A stretch of DNA of 64,000 nt from positions 186,001 through 250,000 of the forward strand of contig OZ221969.1 of the NCBI GenBank assembly GCA_965119715.1, given 5' to 3'. Of this stretch, positions 15,253-26,200 are shown in pieces. Under the pieces are notes generated by a model. That model saw only the letters and a program-made list of their open reading frames with translations, did no database searches and was not told where the DNA came from. Made by a program: the position numbers and the translations under genes. The stretch is from JASBYZ01 sp029983705. GTDB lineage: Bacteria; Actinomycetota; Coriobacteriia; Coriobacteriales; JAEZZM01. Each line of letters begins with the position of its first letter. Position 1 is the first letter of the stretch.

Positions 15253-15337
15253 TGGTGGGGGCGGCGGGAGTCGAACCCGCATGTCGTGAGACGGAGGATT
15301 TTAAGTCCTCTGCGTATGCCTATTCCGCCACGCCCCC
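15253..15337 (-). tRNA. tRNA-Leu (anticodon UAA)
   Basis: 85 nt including an encoded CCA. Acceptor arms GGGGGCG and CGCCCCC-type pairing, a long variable arm typical of class II tRNA, anticodon loop CUUAAAA and T-arm GGGTTCGACTCCC are all visible. It flanks the right end of the mobile element, with its 3' end facing the element. Confidence 0.95.
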
Positions 15338-15404
15338 AAACAGGTAATTTATTATAGCGCAAATCTGCAGCTTGTAAAGCGAGAAATTTACGAGTTCGTA
15401 ATTA

Positions 15405-15459
15405 TTGCGGAGCGCCTGCTCCTGCGTATTATTACAGGATTTACTTAAGCGCTCCGCAA
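15405..15459. repeat. Long nested inverted repeat next to the surface-protein gene
   Basis: TTGCGGAGCGC (15405-15415) and GCGCTCCGCAA (15449-15459) are perfect reverse complements. Inside is a second pair, TCCTG/CAGGA. There is no T-tract on either side, so it is not a standard terminator; it may be a repetitive extragenic element or stabilise an mRNA end. Confidence 0.5.
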
Positions 15460-15479
15460 AGATAGTTCAGTAACTGAGC

Positions 15480-17449
15480 TTAAATATTTTTATTCTTAAA
15501 TTTTTTGTTTGAAAAAATGCCTAAACCCATAAGAATAGTACCAAATGAAGCTAAGAGACCTGCATTCATACCTGATTGATCAGAGGTTTTTGGTAGTACT
15601 GCAGATTTCTTAACAACAGGCTCGGCAAAATGTTTTCCAGCAGGCTCTTCTTGCGGATCATTAATAGTTACATTCTTGCTATAAGAGCCAGTGTATTCAG
15701 CTTGAGCGCCTTCAGGGCTTAATGTCGCAAAATGAAGACAACCGTTTGATGGAGCTTCAGCTTTATTAGTTAAAATACCAATATTATAAGTTTGTAAAAG
15801 ATGGAAATCTTTACCTTCAGCTAGAGGATAGTCTTGTGCATAAGCACCATTAATCGCAAAAGTATCATAAGCCAGCTGAGGATTTAAGAGCTTCCAAAGA
15901 CCTGCCTTATTAGCCTTAACATCGTAAAAGACTATGCGCGCTTTCTCTCCAACCTCAATTTTAGACAGACCAACTTTTACTGTTCCATCTTTAATGGTGC
16001 CAAGAACTTCTTTATCGCCAAGAATAAACTTTATTTTCTCAACTGTCATACCCTCAGGAAGTTTAGCTGTAAATACACCTTTTGCAACGGGAGCATAACC
16101 ATAATTTATTAAATTGAACTCATAATTAAAGAGCTTGTTCCAAATTTGTTTTCTAATGTCGTTTTTATCAGAAGTTTCTAATAGCAAGTGCGAACCACTT
16201 GTAACATGTGCACCCGTAAAGCCTGAGAGAGCTACCATACTTTTATTCTCTAAGCCCGTATGATCAGCTGATCTATTTGCCTCATTAAAGCGAACAAAGA
16301 TACGATTTACTTTCTCTGGAACTTTCCAAACAAGACCCTGCTTACCTGCAGCTTCATGAGTGGTTGTATACGCAAATATTGGTTTGAGCTTATTGCGCTC
16401 CCACTCTACTTTTCTTAAGTCAAAATCTTTTGCGTCATAAATAAACACTTGCAATTGATCTACGCCATTTTTGTTACCGTTTGAAATCCACGATGGTGTG
16501 AGCACAAGCTCACTACCTGGGGTTACTTTGATGTCTTGAACTACGCCCATGTTATAGCGTGCATCAACTTTAGCAGCAGCTTTCATATGCCAAAAAGTCT
16601 TATCTGGAAACTCTGCTTTAACTAGCACATTGTATATACCAAAAGATTTACCTACAGGGCTTTCAAAATAAGTTGCACCCTCATCGCCTTCTGCACATGG
16701 ATTCCACTTCCATGGTTTTTTCTCATCGTGTTTAAACCAGCCTGAAGCATAAGAAAATTTGGTTTCTTTTGGCATTGTATGGGCATTACCTATATGCCTT
16801 CTGGCATTAGATTCTTCTACACCAGGTGCAGACTGTGGGAAGCTTCCTTCTGAAAAGTATTTACCAAGCCAGATAATATTTTTTCTTGTTATCTGGATTA
16901 ACTATTTTTCCACTGCCTTCTTTATAGGCTTTACCTTCTTTAGAAATTGACACAGCTCCACCGGCCATTTTCCATCCAAACTCATCAGCATTATTAATAA
17001 CCGTATTATTTGTTCCGGGATAATTTTTTTCGTCAAGTACTGAATAAGGCTTTGCATCGTCTTTATCCAAAGACTTGCCTTCATCAAAGGTATTAGAAAG
17101 TAGATTTGGATTATCTAGTTTTTTTGAACTAAGGTTATCAGGCAAAATCTCAAGATCAGGATTTTTAAAAGCTTTAGTCTCGATTGTATTTTTCTCTGCA
17201 GAATCATCAGCAAGCTCACTAGAGCCAGCTGCATTTTCCTTATGATGAATAGCCTTTTTATCCTTTTCAATGCCTTCATTATCTTGGGGGCTTAGATACG
17301 TTAAGTTCGCTCGGTACACCTTGATTATCTGCAGCAGGCACGCTTTCAGCATAAGCAAAAGAAGCTGGTAAAGCGATTGCGGCAATTAAAGCACTCGAAG
17401 CTCCAAACATAAACACTTTTGGACTTAATTGGTATCTATCACAATTCAT
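15480..17449 (-). pseudogene. Sortase-anchored surface protein, broken by two frameshifts
   Basis: The ATG at 17449 has AGGAG 7 bases upstream and starts a signal peptide ending in SFAYA. After about 45 residues an extra base in a C5 run (17286-17290 on the plus strand as G5) shifts the frame into a stop. The next frame continues for about 140 residues to a second extra base in an A6 run (16879-16884). The third part then runs through to a C-terminal LPKTS sortase motif, a hydrophobic segment and a basic tail (KKFKNKN). Restoring both bases gives one continuous protein of about 655 residues. The ectodomain family is not recognised. It may be a decayed adhesin, a phase-variable gene or a sequencing artefact. 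Confidence 0.8.
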
Positions 17450-17673
17450 TTCATCACTCCTACAAATTCTCTCTTCAAAGGTATTAATTAATTGCTACCA
17501 ATTTAATGACAATTTCGTAATTATAGTGATTTTGAATTGCTTTATAAGATTCTATTTATTATTTTTTAATGGATTTATTTATTGATTGTATATTTCACTT
17601 TAATTTGTTCAATTAAATCAAATACTTTTATGTATTATATTGAGAATTTAAGACTTTTTAATAGCAATACTAA

Positions 17674-17709
17674 AAGAGCTAAATTCCTACTCTGAAGAAT
17701 TTAGCTCTT
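17674..17709 (-). terminator. Intrinsic terminator of the Ppx/GppA gene
   Basis: A perfect 13-bp stem AAGAGCTAAATTC/GAATTTAGCTCTT with a 10-nt loop, followed on the minus strand by TTTTAG. It lies 10 bp after the stop codon. Confidence 0.8.
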
Positions 17710-17718
17710 AGGCTTTAC

Positions 17719-18711
17719 TTATTTAAATGCGCTTGAATATTCAACTTTCCAGTCAAATAAACTTTCTTTACCTTCAAGCTGCATGCTTAAGTGCTTAACA
17801 ATTCCTAAAAGGGTGTCAGACTCGCTTACAGAAAGCTCACTAAATCCACCCATTCCCATAAACAATTCAAGAATAAGTGCACCGGCAACAATAACTGGAG
17901 CACGTTTTTCTTGTAAGCCCTTTAGCTGAGCACGTTCGCGTTCTGGAAGTGAAGAAAGCTCCTCAAGTAAATCGGAAACTTGCCCGCCTTCAAGCACGGC
18001 AAGGTGCACCTGTTTTGGATCGTAGGGCTCAAGCTGCTTTTGTACTGCTACAAGCGAAGTAGAAGATCCGCCTACACATACAAGTCTGTTTACTCGTTCT
18101 AAGTCTTCCAGACTTGAGCCAAACTCTTCATGAGCCCAAGCACGAGCAGCATCAAGCTCTTCTGCGCTTGGAGGATCTGTTTTAAAGAAAAGCTCAGTTA
18201 CACGCCTACATCCCACATCAAAAGAGCGTACGTATTCTAAGTCGTAAGGCTCATCTTCTGTTTCTGTTGAATAAGAACCAATTGAGACCTCTGTTGAACC
18301 GCCGCCAATATCAAGCACCAATATGCGCTCATCAGGAAAGTCTGCACTCACTCCTAAAAATGAGAGACGTGCCTCAATTTCTCCGGTGATAACTTGAGGC
18401 TTAAGTCCAAGCTCTTCAAGTGGCTTAAGAAGTTCATCGATATTATCAGCGTCACGAGCAGCGCTCGTAAGCGTGCATATTACTGCATCTAAAGACTGCT
18501 CTTTAAGTATTTGAACATACTCTTTAACCTGATTGACTGTTCTTGCTACTGCCTCAGAAGTAAGATAGGAAGAAACTGATCTTCCTTGTCCAAGGTCAGT
18601 AATTTCTGAGCGACGAAGCAAGGTACTAATATGACCTTCGCTTGAGGTACCAATAAATAATCGAGTTGAAACCGTTCCGATATCAATAATACCTATGTGA
18701 TAGTCAGACAT
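17719..18711 (-). CDS. ppx: Ppx/GppA family phosphatase
   Basis: About 330 residues from the ATG at 18711, preceded by GGAG 8 bases upstream; this start falls 4 bp after the stop of the upstream gene. The ASKHA-fold phosphate loops are visible: GIIDIGTVSTRLFIG (N-terminal) and ILVLDIGGGSTEVSIG (about 125-140), and a third VCVGGSSTSL (about 215). Family members hydrolyse polyphosphate or pppGpp. The short, single-domain form without a C-terminal HD-like domain is usual in actinobacteria. It is the last gene of the mazG-eno-divIC-ppx series. Confidence 0.9.
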   Translation of the reverse strand: MSDYHIGIIDIGTVSTRLFIGTSSEGHISTLLRRSEITDLGQGRSVSSYLTSEAVARTVNQVKEYVQILKEQSLDAVICTLTSAARDADNIDELLKPLEELGLKPQVITGEIEARLSFLGVSADFPDERILVLDIGGGSTEVSIGSYSTETEDEPYDLEYVRSFDVGCRRVTELFFKTDPPSAEELDAARAWAHEEFGSSLEDLERVNRLVCVGGSSTSLVAVQKQLEPYDPKQVHLAVLEGGQVSDLLEELSSLPERERAQLKGLQEKRAPVIVAGALILELFMGMGGFSELSVSESDTLLGIVKHLSMQLEGKESLFDWKVEYSSAFK

Positions 18712-18715
18712 GTAC

Positions 18716-19633
18716 TTATTCTCCATTACTGTTCTTGTCTGGGTCACTTTTACCCGTTGATGTATCTCCTACACCAAAAAAGAAATCTAAAAAGCGAGTC
18801 TTCCAATTTGACGGCGCTGTTCCTGAACCTTGCGGAATACGTTCAACCACGGCAGGTGGTTGTGCGGTTTCTGATTCTTCAGGCCCGCCAACAACGTTTA
18901 CAGAATTCTCACCTGGTTTAACCATATTAAGTTCTTTGCGCGCATAGTCTTCAATTCCCTCAGGAGTCTGTAGATTTTTTACGCGGTCTTCAATTTTTTT
19001 ATTACGTTGCATATTTTCAACGTATTCATATTGTAAGCGTTCATTGTGCCTATAGGCTACATAGTAATCTTTGGCAGGAAAATATATAGCAAGAAATGCC
19101 ATTATAAGCATGCTCGTGGACACAAGTATAAATACTAGATTGTTTCTAAAAAAGTTTGCAAACTTATTTGGTTTATTTCCTGATGCGCTCTGGGCCTTAG
19201 GATCGTTGTCGATAAAGTCTTTAACTTTTTTATAAGCACCAGCAAAAAATGCTGGAATGCTAAGCAAAACACTACCTGTACGCTTAGCTGCAGACTTAGC
19301 CTTTGAGCCCGCATGTTTAGCCTTAGAAAAGCCCTCTTTTGCACTTTCTTTAAAGTGCTTTGCTTCTCTTGGCTTAGGCTCTTGCGCTTGAGTATCTGCT
19401 GGCGGTTTTATTTCTTTTTCAGGCTTTCTTTTTGTACCAGATTTTAAAGTAGTCTGAGGTTCTTTACCTGGTGATTGAGAACTTTCTTGAGTATCTGAAG
19501 GAGTTTTTGCACGCGGACGCCTTGAGTTCATGCCCTTAGGCACATACTCAGGTTTCTCAGCATGATTGCCATTTGATTTAGTCCCAAAGCGTGACGCTTT
19601 GGGACTTTTATTATGTTCGGGACCTATGGCCAT
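18716..19633 (-). CDS. DivIC/FtsB-like septum formation protein
   Basis: 305 residues. About 160 charged, Lys/Pro/Ser-rich N-terminal residues precede one membrane segment (about 170-190, LVFILVSTSMLIMAFLAIYF). A coiled coil follows (about 200-225) and the DivIC signature LQTPEGIEDYARKELNMVKPGE. Such proteins join the FtsQ/FtsL divisome complex outside the membrane. The neighbouring order enolase-divIC-ppx is common in actinobacteria. The exact start is uncertain, because a perfect hairpin lies in the first codons of this reading frame and a later ATG at 19531 exists. Confidence 0.85.
   Translation of the reverse strand: MAIGPEHNKSPKASRFGTKSNGNHAEKPEYVPKGMNSRRPRAKTPSDTQESSQSPGKEPQTTLKSGTKRKPEKEIKPPADTQAQEPKPREAKHFKESAKEGFSKAKHAGSKAKSAAKRTGSVLLSIPAFFAGAYKKVKDFIDNDPKAQSASGNKPNKFANFFRNNLVFILVSTSMLIMAFLAIYFPAKDYYVAYRHNERLQYEYVENMQRNKKIEDRVKNLQTPEGIEDYARKELNMVKPGENSVNVVGGPEESETAQPPAVVERIPQGSGTAPSNWKTRFLDFFFGVGDTSTGKSDPDKNSNGE
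19581..19605. terminator. Perfect hairpin inside the predicted 5' end of the divIC gene
   Basis: GTCCCAAAGCG-TGA-CGCTTTGGGAC, 11-bp perfect stem with a 3-nt loop. On the plus strand it is followed by TTTTATTAT, like an intrinsic terminator. No plus-strand gene reads into it. On the minus strand it lies about 100 bp after the enolase stop. Confidence 0.5.
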
Positions 19634-19707
19634 AAGCTGCGTTAATACTCCAAATCAAGCCAGTATAGAAAGTCAAGTGAACTACAGTCTAGCAAATATT
19701 TACTGCC

Positions 19708-21003
19708 TTAATGTTCTTTCACATTATAAAATACTGATTTCCCCAAAAACTGCGCCTGGTCTCCAAGTTCTTCTTCGATTCTTAGAAGTTGGTTATATTT
19801 TGCCACGCGCTCGCTTCTACAAGGAGCACCAGTTTTAATTTGACCTGCGTTTACAGCTACTGATAAATCAGCAATAAAGGTGTCTTCAGTCTCACCAGAT
19901 CTGTGTGAAATAATTACACCATAGCCAGCCTGTTTTGCCATAGAAATGCAATCAAGCGCCTCACTTACACTACCAATCTGATTTACCTTGATTAGAATTG
20001 CATTTGCAATACCTTTTTCAATTCCCATTTTTAAGCGCTTACTGTTAGTAACAAATAGGTCATCACCAACTAGCTGGATACGCTTACCAAGTAAATCAGT
20101 AAGTGCTTTCCAGCCATTCCAGTCATCTTCTGCCATACCGTCTTCAATTGAGATAATTGGGTACTTATCGCAAAGCTCTTTATAAAAGTGAGCAAGTTCT
20201 TCGCCACTGAGTTCTTTGCCCTCACCAGTAAGCTTATACAATTTTTCCTCTTTGTCATAAAACTCTGATGATGCTGGGTCAAGTGCAAAGGCAATCTGCT
20301 CGCCAAGCTTATAACCCGCCTCTTCACATGCGCGTGAAATATACTTGAGAGGATCTTCATTGCTTGAAAGATTTGGTGCAAAACCACCCTCATCGCCCAC
20401 TGCATTTGAAAGGCCATCTTTTTTAAGAATTTCCTTAAGTTTATGATAGATTTCTGCGCACCATCTTAAGGCCTCTGCAAAGGTTTCAGCGCCTACTGGC
20501 ATAATCATGTATTCCTGAAAATCAACCGTATTATCTGCGTGAGCACCACCGTTAAGAATATTCATCATAGGAACTGGTAAAACGTGAGCGTTTGCGCCCC
20601 CTAAATATTTATAGAGTAGCAGCTCATTTGACTGTGCTTGTGCATAAGCAACTGCCATTGACACGCCAAGCAGCGCATTAGCTCCAAGCTTTGATTTGTT
20701 TTCTGTGCCGTCAAGTTCAATTAAGAGCTTATCTATTGCACGCTGGTCTTGAGCATCAAAGCCAATGATCTCATCGGCAATGTCCTCATTTACAAAGGCT
20801 ACTGCCTTTGAAACACCCTTACCAAGGTAGCGACCCTTGTCGCCATCTCTTAGCTCTACAGCTTCATGCTCTCCGGTAGAAGCTCCAGAAGGTACCTTGG
20901 CCCTACCAAAAGAGCCGTCAAAAAGATAGGCATCCACTTCAACAGTTGGGTTGCCGCGTGAATCTAAAATTTCGCGTGCATGAATGTCAATAATCTCGCT
21001 CAT
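19708..21003 (-). CDS. eno: Enolase
   Basis: 431 residues, full length. It converts 2-phosphoglycerate to phosphoenolpyruvate in glycolysis. Visible landmarks are the substrate loop GASTGEHEAVELRD (about 37-50), the acid segment VGDEGGFAPN (about 205), the Mg ligands in SIEDGMAEDDW and VGDDLFVTN, the catalytic lysine in ILIKVNQIGSVSE (about 340), and SHRSGETEDTFIADL (about 372). The ATG follows the stop of mazG directly (TAAATG), so the two are translationally coupled. Confidence 0.98.
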   Translation of the reverse strand: MSEIIDIHAREILDSRGNPTVEVDAYLFDGSFGRAKVPSGASTGEHEAVELRDGDKGRYLGKGVSKAVAFVNEDIADEIIGFDAQDQRAIDKLLIELDGTENKSKLGANALLGVSMAVAYAQAQSNELLLYKYLGGANAHVLPVPMMNILNGGAHADNTVDFQEYMIMPVGAETFAEALRWCAEIYHKLKEILKKDGLSNAVGDEGGFAPNLSSNEDPLKYISRACEEAGYKLGEQIAFALDPASSEFYDKEEKLYKLTGEGKELSGEELAHFYKELCDKYPIISIEDGMAEDDWNGWKALTDLLGKRIQLVGDDLFVTNSKRLKMGIEKGIANAILIKVNQIGSVSEALDCISMAKQAGYGVIISHRSGETEDTFIADLSVAVNAGQIKTGAPCRSERVAKYNQLLRIEEELGDQAQFLGKSVFYNVKEH

Positions 21004-21831
21004 TTAAGCATTCTCCTTCTTTTTGGCTAATTGCCACAGCTGTTCTTGCTCATCAATTGATAGGTCTTGGATTTCTCTGCCACTTTCCCAGGCAGCCTCT
21101 TCCATTATGCTCCAGCGGCGCTTAAATTTCTGGTTAGTTTTCTTAAGTGCTGCTTCTGCATCAATTCCAGATTTTCGTGCAACATTTACCAAGGTAAATA
21201 AGACGTCACCAAACTCAAGCTCCTGATCTAAGCTCCCTTGAGGCGCATCTTTAAATTCCTGAATCTCTTCAGCAACCTTATCCCAAACGTCATCCATGCT
21301 ATTCCACTCAAAGCCTGCGCTCACCGCTTTTCTTGAGATTTTTTGAGCTTGCATCAGAGCTGGAAAATGGTTTGGAACGCTATCTAGAAGGCCAGCCCTT
21401 TTATCCTCAGTATGTTTTGATTTTTGTTCTTCAAGCTTAACTTGATCCCATAAATTAAGGACCTCATCAGGGTTTTCTGGCTTGTCTTCGATGTCACCAA
21501 AAACGTGAGGGTGACGACGAATCATTTTTTGTGAGATGCCTTGAATAACATCCGTGATATCAAACTCTCCATTATCTGAAGCAATTTGAGCATGTAGTAC
21601 AACCTGCTCTAAAACATCCCCCAGCTCTTCTTTTAGATGCTCTATATCATTGCTTTCAATAGCGTCAACAGCTTCATAAGCCTCTTCAATCATATTTTTA
21701 GCAATGGAGTGGTGAGTTTGTTTAATATCCCAAGGACAGCCGCCCGGAGCCCGTAAGATTCTCATGATTTCAACAAATACGTCAAAGTCTGGTTTACGCG
21801 GGCTATTTTCATAGCGCGGAATTTCAGCCAT
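21004..21831 (-). CDS. mazG: MazG nucleotide pyrophosphohydrolase
   Basis: About 275 residues from the ATG at 21831, which has GAAGGGA upstream; the frame is open to 21897. Two MazG domains are present. The first has the motif GGCPWDIKQTHHSI followed by EEAYEAVDAIE and EELGDVLEQVVLHAQ. The second has QELEFGDVLFTLVNVARKSG. These Glu/Asp clusters bind Mg and hydrolyse NTPs to NMP plus diphosphate, cleaning the nucleotide pool and lowering (p)ppGpp effects. Stop and start codons of mazG and eno abut. Confidence 0.95.
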   Translation of the reverse strand: MAEIPRYENSPRKPDFDVFVEIMRILRAPGGCPWDIKQTHHSIAKNMIEEAYEAVDAIESNDIEHLKEELGDVLEQVVLHAQIASDNGEFDITDVIQGISQKMIRRHPHVFGDIEDKPENPDEVLNLWDQVKLEEQKSKHTEDKRAGLLDSVPNHFPALMQAQKISRKAVSAGFEWNSMDDVWDKVAEEIQEFKDAPQGSLDQELEFGDVLFTLVNVARKSGIDAEAALKKTNQKFKRRWSIMEEAAWESGREIQDLSIDEQEQLWQLAKKKENA

Positions 21832-21989
21832 CTGAAATGATCCCTTCTTAATTTGGGCAATTAATTCAAGCATAAGTATAGCAGTCGCAGATGACATCTA
21901 AGAGTCATCTTAAAACACAAGTAGTTCGCTAAACATGCAAATCTCTTAGCTATACTCCCAAGAGGGAGAACTATAGGAGGAACATTACA

Positions 21990-23240
21990 TTGGCATTTGG
22001 AAGTGTACAAACAGCAGGTGAAATAGCACAGCGCGTAATGGAGCATCTCGCTTTTGATGCGGGATTGTGCACTCGACAGCTCTCACCTCGCTCAAAATGC
22101 CAAAAATGTGCAGACATTTGTCCGGTTGATGCAATAAGTATTGAAAGATCTTCAACTCCTGGCTTTATGGCAGACATGAATTTAGACGAAGATGCCTGCA
22201 TTGAATGCGGGCTTTGCACGCTTGCCTGCCCTACCTCAGCTTTTTCTTGGCAAAATCCAACACTCATGCAACTCAGAAATAAAAGTGCTAAGGCTTGTGA
22301 GGCAGGTGAAGGAAAAGTATACCTCACCTGCGATAAAACAGGTATAAAAAAATTTTCTTCTACTGTTATTTCTGTACCTTGCCTTGGTATGATCCCCTGG
22401 GAGTTTTGGCTCTCCTTACAAAGTGACTATGAGGGAAAATTTGCAATATACCTTCCCGATGACCTTTGTGAACACTGCGAGGTAACAAGCGGAGAAGAAC
22501 AGATCTTTGAACAAGTTGGACAAGCTGAAGAGTCGAGTGGCATTGCTATCGAACTTCAAAATAACAAACGTGAACTAGAGTTTTTTAAACGTGCTCAAAG
22601 TGAGGGTTATGATGCAGGACGCAGGGGCTTTTTTACTGAGATAAAAGCTGCCTCAAAGATGGTAGGTAACATTGCTCTTGAAACTGCCATCGGTGCACCA
22701 GAAAAAATAAAACCGCGCTCTACTCAAGATAGATATAACTCTCAGCGCGAATATGAAAAAGAGCTTAAAGCACAAGAGAGCGAGCACGCAGAGTATGTGC
22801 CACTCGGTGCAACAGCAATTCTTACACCCCGAAGAAAAATCTTACTTGAAACCTTAAAGAGACATCCCGAGCTTGCAAACTTTGTGCCCGTAATACTTCC
22901 TTCAGTTAATAAAAATTGCACTGACTGTAAAGCTTGCGCTTATTTATGTCCAAGTGAGGCTATAACCATTGGATCTGAGGGCATACAAATGAGTCCCAAG
23001 TTTTGTACAGGATGTATCTTATGTCAAGAGATTTGCTGGCCAAAGGCTATTGAGTTTGAAGAGCGAAACGGCCTTGTCTTCTCAGATGCAAGACCTTATA
23101 ACATGAGGCAAAAAGGGGTTGTTGGCACATCCAACATGACAGGAGGACAGCCCAATAAACTTAACTCCCACTTTGCCAATTCAAATAGCATTAGCGCCAA
23201 ACTTTTTAATTCTGAGTTAATTGACGAGGATAAATCCTAG
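21990..23240 (+). CDS. Multi-cluster 4Fe-4S ferredoxin-type protein
   Basis: 416 residues from a TTG start with AGGAGG upstream. Four Cys-rich motifs can be seen: CQKCADICPVDAI (about 33), CIECGLCTLACP (about 72), CTDCKACAYLCP (about 312) and CTGCILCQEICW (about 340). They form two pairs of 4Fe-4S ferredoxin modules, one at each end. The middle ~200 residues have Cys residues (YLTCDKTG, CEHCEV) but no named domain. It probably passes electrons in anaerobic metabolism; the partner enzyme is unknown. It stands alone on the plus strand and overlaps mfd tail to tail by 4 bp. Confidence 0.8.
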   Translation: MAFGSVQTAGEIAQRVMEHLAFDAGLCTRQLSPRSKCQKCADICPVDAISIERSSTPGFMADMNLDEDACIECGLCTLACPTSAFSWQNPTLMQLRNKSAKACEAGEGKVYLTCDKTGIKKFSSTVISVPCLGMIPWEFWLSLQSDYEGKFAIYLPDDLCEHCEVTSGEEQIFEQVGQAEESSGIAIELQNNKRELEFFKRAQSEGYDAGRRGFFTEIKAASKMVGNIALETAIGAPEKIKPRSTQDRYNSQREYEKELKAQESEHAEYVPLGATAILTPRRKILLETLKRHPELANFVPVILPSVNKNCTDCKACAYLCPSEAITIGSEGIQMSPKFCTGCILCQEICWPKAIEFEERNGLVFSDARPYNMRQKGVVGTSNMTGGQPNKLNSHFANSNSISAKLFNSELIDEDKS

Positions 23241-26200
23241 TCCTCATCGTCCTCTTTTTCTAAGGCTTCTTCATCTGAGCCGCCCACACTTGCAAGAATT
23301 GAAAGCGCAAACTCTAAGAGCTCATCTTTGTCTTTCTTATACGGAATCTGAAGCTTTTTAGTTTTTGGATAATAGATTGCGCCCTGCTTTCTCAAGCGCT
23401 CCTTTAACGCTGAATCAATTTCTATATCTAAAAAGACCAGTTTCCCACCTACAAGCGCAATCGAGCTTACTCCAAGGCGACTTGCTCTAATTTTAATGCG
23501 CTCCCTATTAAGCAGGTTTAAAGCAGCCTGCTCAAGCTCACCATAATTTGATTTAAGCTCCTCTTCAAGTTTATCAAGCTGTTCAAGGTTTTGAGCACTA
23601 GCAAGCTTTCTGTACGCCTTAACTCGTTTATCAGCTTCAGGAATGTATTCTTCTGATAAGAAATAATCTACCGATAAGTTAACAGCAACCTCTCTTGTCT
23701 GCGTCTCACCTTCCCCGCGTGCCTCTGCAACCGCGTCCCCAAGCATCTGGGTAAAGAGGTCAAACCCAACAGAGGAAAGATTTCCTGACTGCTCAGCTCC
23801 CATCAAAGAGCCCGCGCCTCTAATTTCAAGGTCGCGCATGGCGATGTCCATACCGCTTCCAAGCTCCTGAAATTCCTCAATTGCGGTAAGTCTATTAAAG
23901 GCTGTTTGGGTAAGCGATTCTCCTTCTGGAAACATAAAATATGCATAGGCCTGGGTTCTACCTCTTCCCACTCTACCTTTAAGCTGGTAGAGCTGGGCAA
24001 GTCCTAAGCGCTGAGAGTCTTCAATAATAAGGGTATTAGTATGCGGATTATCAATTCCGCTTTCAATAATGGTTGTGGCAAGCAAAACATCAATCTCGTG
24101 TACCGCAAAACTTTCCATAACCTTTTCAAGTTCGCGCTCACTCATTTGACCGTGGGCAATTCCCACGCGCGCCTCTGGCGCTGCCTTGGTGATTTTATCT
24201 GCCGCATCCTCTATCGTCTTTACGCGATTTGAAACGTAATATACCTGTCCACCGCGCTGAATTTCATGTCTAATAGCAAGTCCTACGAGGTCTTCATCCC
24301 ATTCACCAACATGGACCTTTACCGGAAGCCTATTTTGCGGTGGCGTCTTTATTAAGGACATCTCACGTACACCACTCATAGCCATCTGCATGGTTCTTGG
24401 TATAGGTGTTGCCGATAAGGTCAGTACATCAAGTTGCTCACGTAAGGTCTTAAGCTGCTCTTTGTGGCCCACACCAAACCTTTGCTCCTCATCTATGATG
24501 ACAAGTCCTAAATCTTTAGGGTTTACATCATTTGAAAGAAGGCGATGGGTACCAATGAGTACTGAAACGCTTCCATTAGCAAAGCCTTCAAGCGCGCGCC
24601 TTTGCTGAGCAGGCGTTCTAAAACGTGAAAGTACCTCAACTTCTATATCAAAGGGAGCAAAGCGTTCAAAGAAGGTTTCAAAATGTTGCTGAGCTAAAAT
24701 TGTGGTAGGACAGAGCACCATAACCTGCTTGTCATCTTGAACAGCCTTAAATGCCGCACGCATCGCCACCTCAGTTTTACCAAAGCCCACATCTCCGCCA
24801 AGCAAACGGTCCATCGGCTTATCTGATTCCATATCAGCCTTAATGTCAGCAATTGCATTGATTTGATCTTTTGTTGGCTCATACGGAAAGGCTTCTTCCA
24901 TCTCACGCTGCCAGCTTGTATCTGGAGAGTATTTAAATCCTTTAAGGGTTGAGCGTCTGGTGTAGAGATCAACTAAGTCAAAGGCAAGTTTTTTAGCTGA
25001 TTTACGAGCCTTATTGCTTACACGCGTCCAGTCAGAGGTATTAAGGCGGGTAAGGCGTGGCTTATCTGAGTTAGGACCAATAAAGCGCGTGAGCTTATCT
25101 ACCTGCTCAAGAGGTACATAGAGTTTATCGCCCTGAGCATATTCTAATAAGAAGTAATCGCGCTCAAAGCCTCCTACTTCTTGGCGAACGATATCAGTGA
25201 AGTGTGCAATACCATGTGTTGAATGAACAATATAATCGCCCGGCTTAAAGGGAAAGGTAATATCTGTGATATCAATATTTGACTGGCGACGACGCTTAGC
25301 GTGCGAGCTTGCCAGGTCTCCAATTGAGATAATTGCAAGGGAAGCTTCTGGGATAAGCATGCCTGAAGCAATTGGTGCATCCGTTATACTTACAATTCCT
25401 CTTGAAAGCCTCTTAAAACTTCCGTCACGTTTAAGCTGATCTTTTTCATCGGCCATTAAATTGCGCTCAAAAGGAATGCCCTCATCTGAGAGGGTAAGCT
25501 CATAGTTTTCTCTGGCAGCCCTATCAGGGATTGCAAGCACACTTACATAATCATCCTGACAAAGACCTTTAAGACGAGCGGTAAGTCGCTCGTTTTTACC
25601 GTGAATATCAGGACGCTTAATAGTTAGGCTTGCATCAATATGTGTGCCAGTTCTCATGATTGAGAGTAGCGAGAGGCGCTGTTGTTTACCAAAATCAAGT
25701 AGCCTTGGATTGAGGTAGAGCCCATCTAATGACTCTCCCTTATTTTTTGCACGTGCCTCGATGTCTTCGTATGTTCTCATAGCGTCATCAAAAAAAGCGC
25801 GTGGCTCTACCAAAACAACTAAGCTTTCTGGATGAATATGGGCAAGCGGGCTTTGAGCATCCGGATATAAATACGGAAGGTATCGCTCGATTCCCTCAAA
25901 TCGAATGCGCTCTTCAAGTCGTTCTAAATCGTGTGCAAGCTCTTCATCGTTTTCAGCCTTTTTATAAAGGAGCTTTTTTGCCGTGAGAACAGCCTGATCG
26001 GTAAGGTGAAGCTCATTTGCTGGATACATCACCACTTCTTCTAAGTCTGAAATGGTCTGTCCAGTCTTTGCAATCATGCGTCTGATTCGCTCGAGCTCAT
26101 CGCCAAAAAATTCAAGCCTCACCGGAGACTGATCTTGCGCTGGCCAAATCTCAAGCGTGTCACCTTTGTGCATGAAGGTACCAGGACCTTTTATCCCATC

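Noticed and set aside
15022..15357. 111-codon plus-strand reading frame
   Set aside because: It runs antisense through tRNA-Leu and a terminator and has no ribosome binding site or family features.
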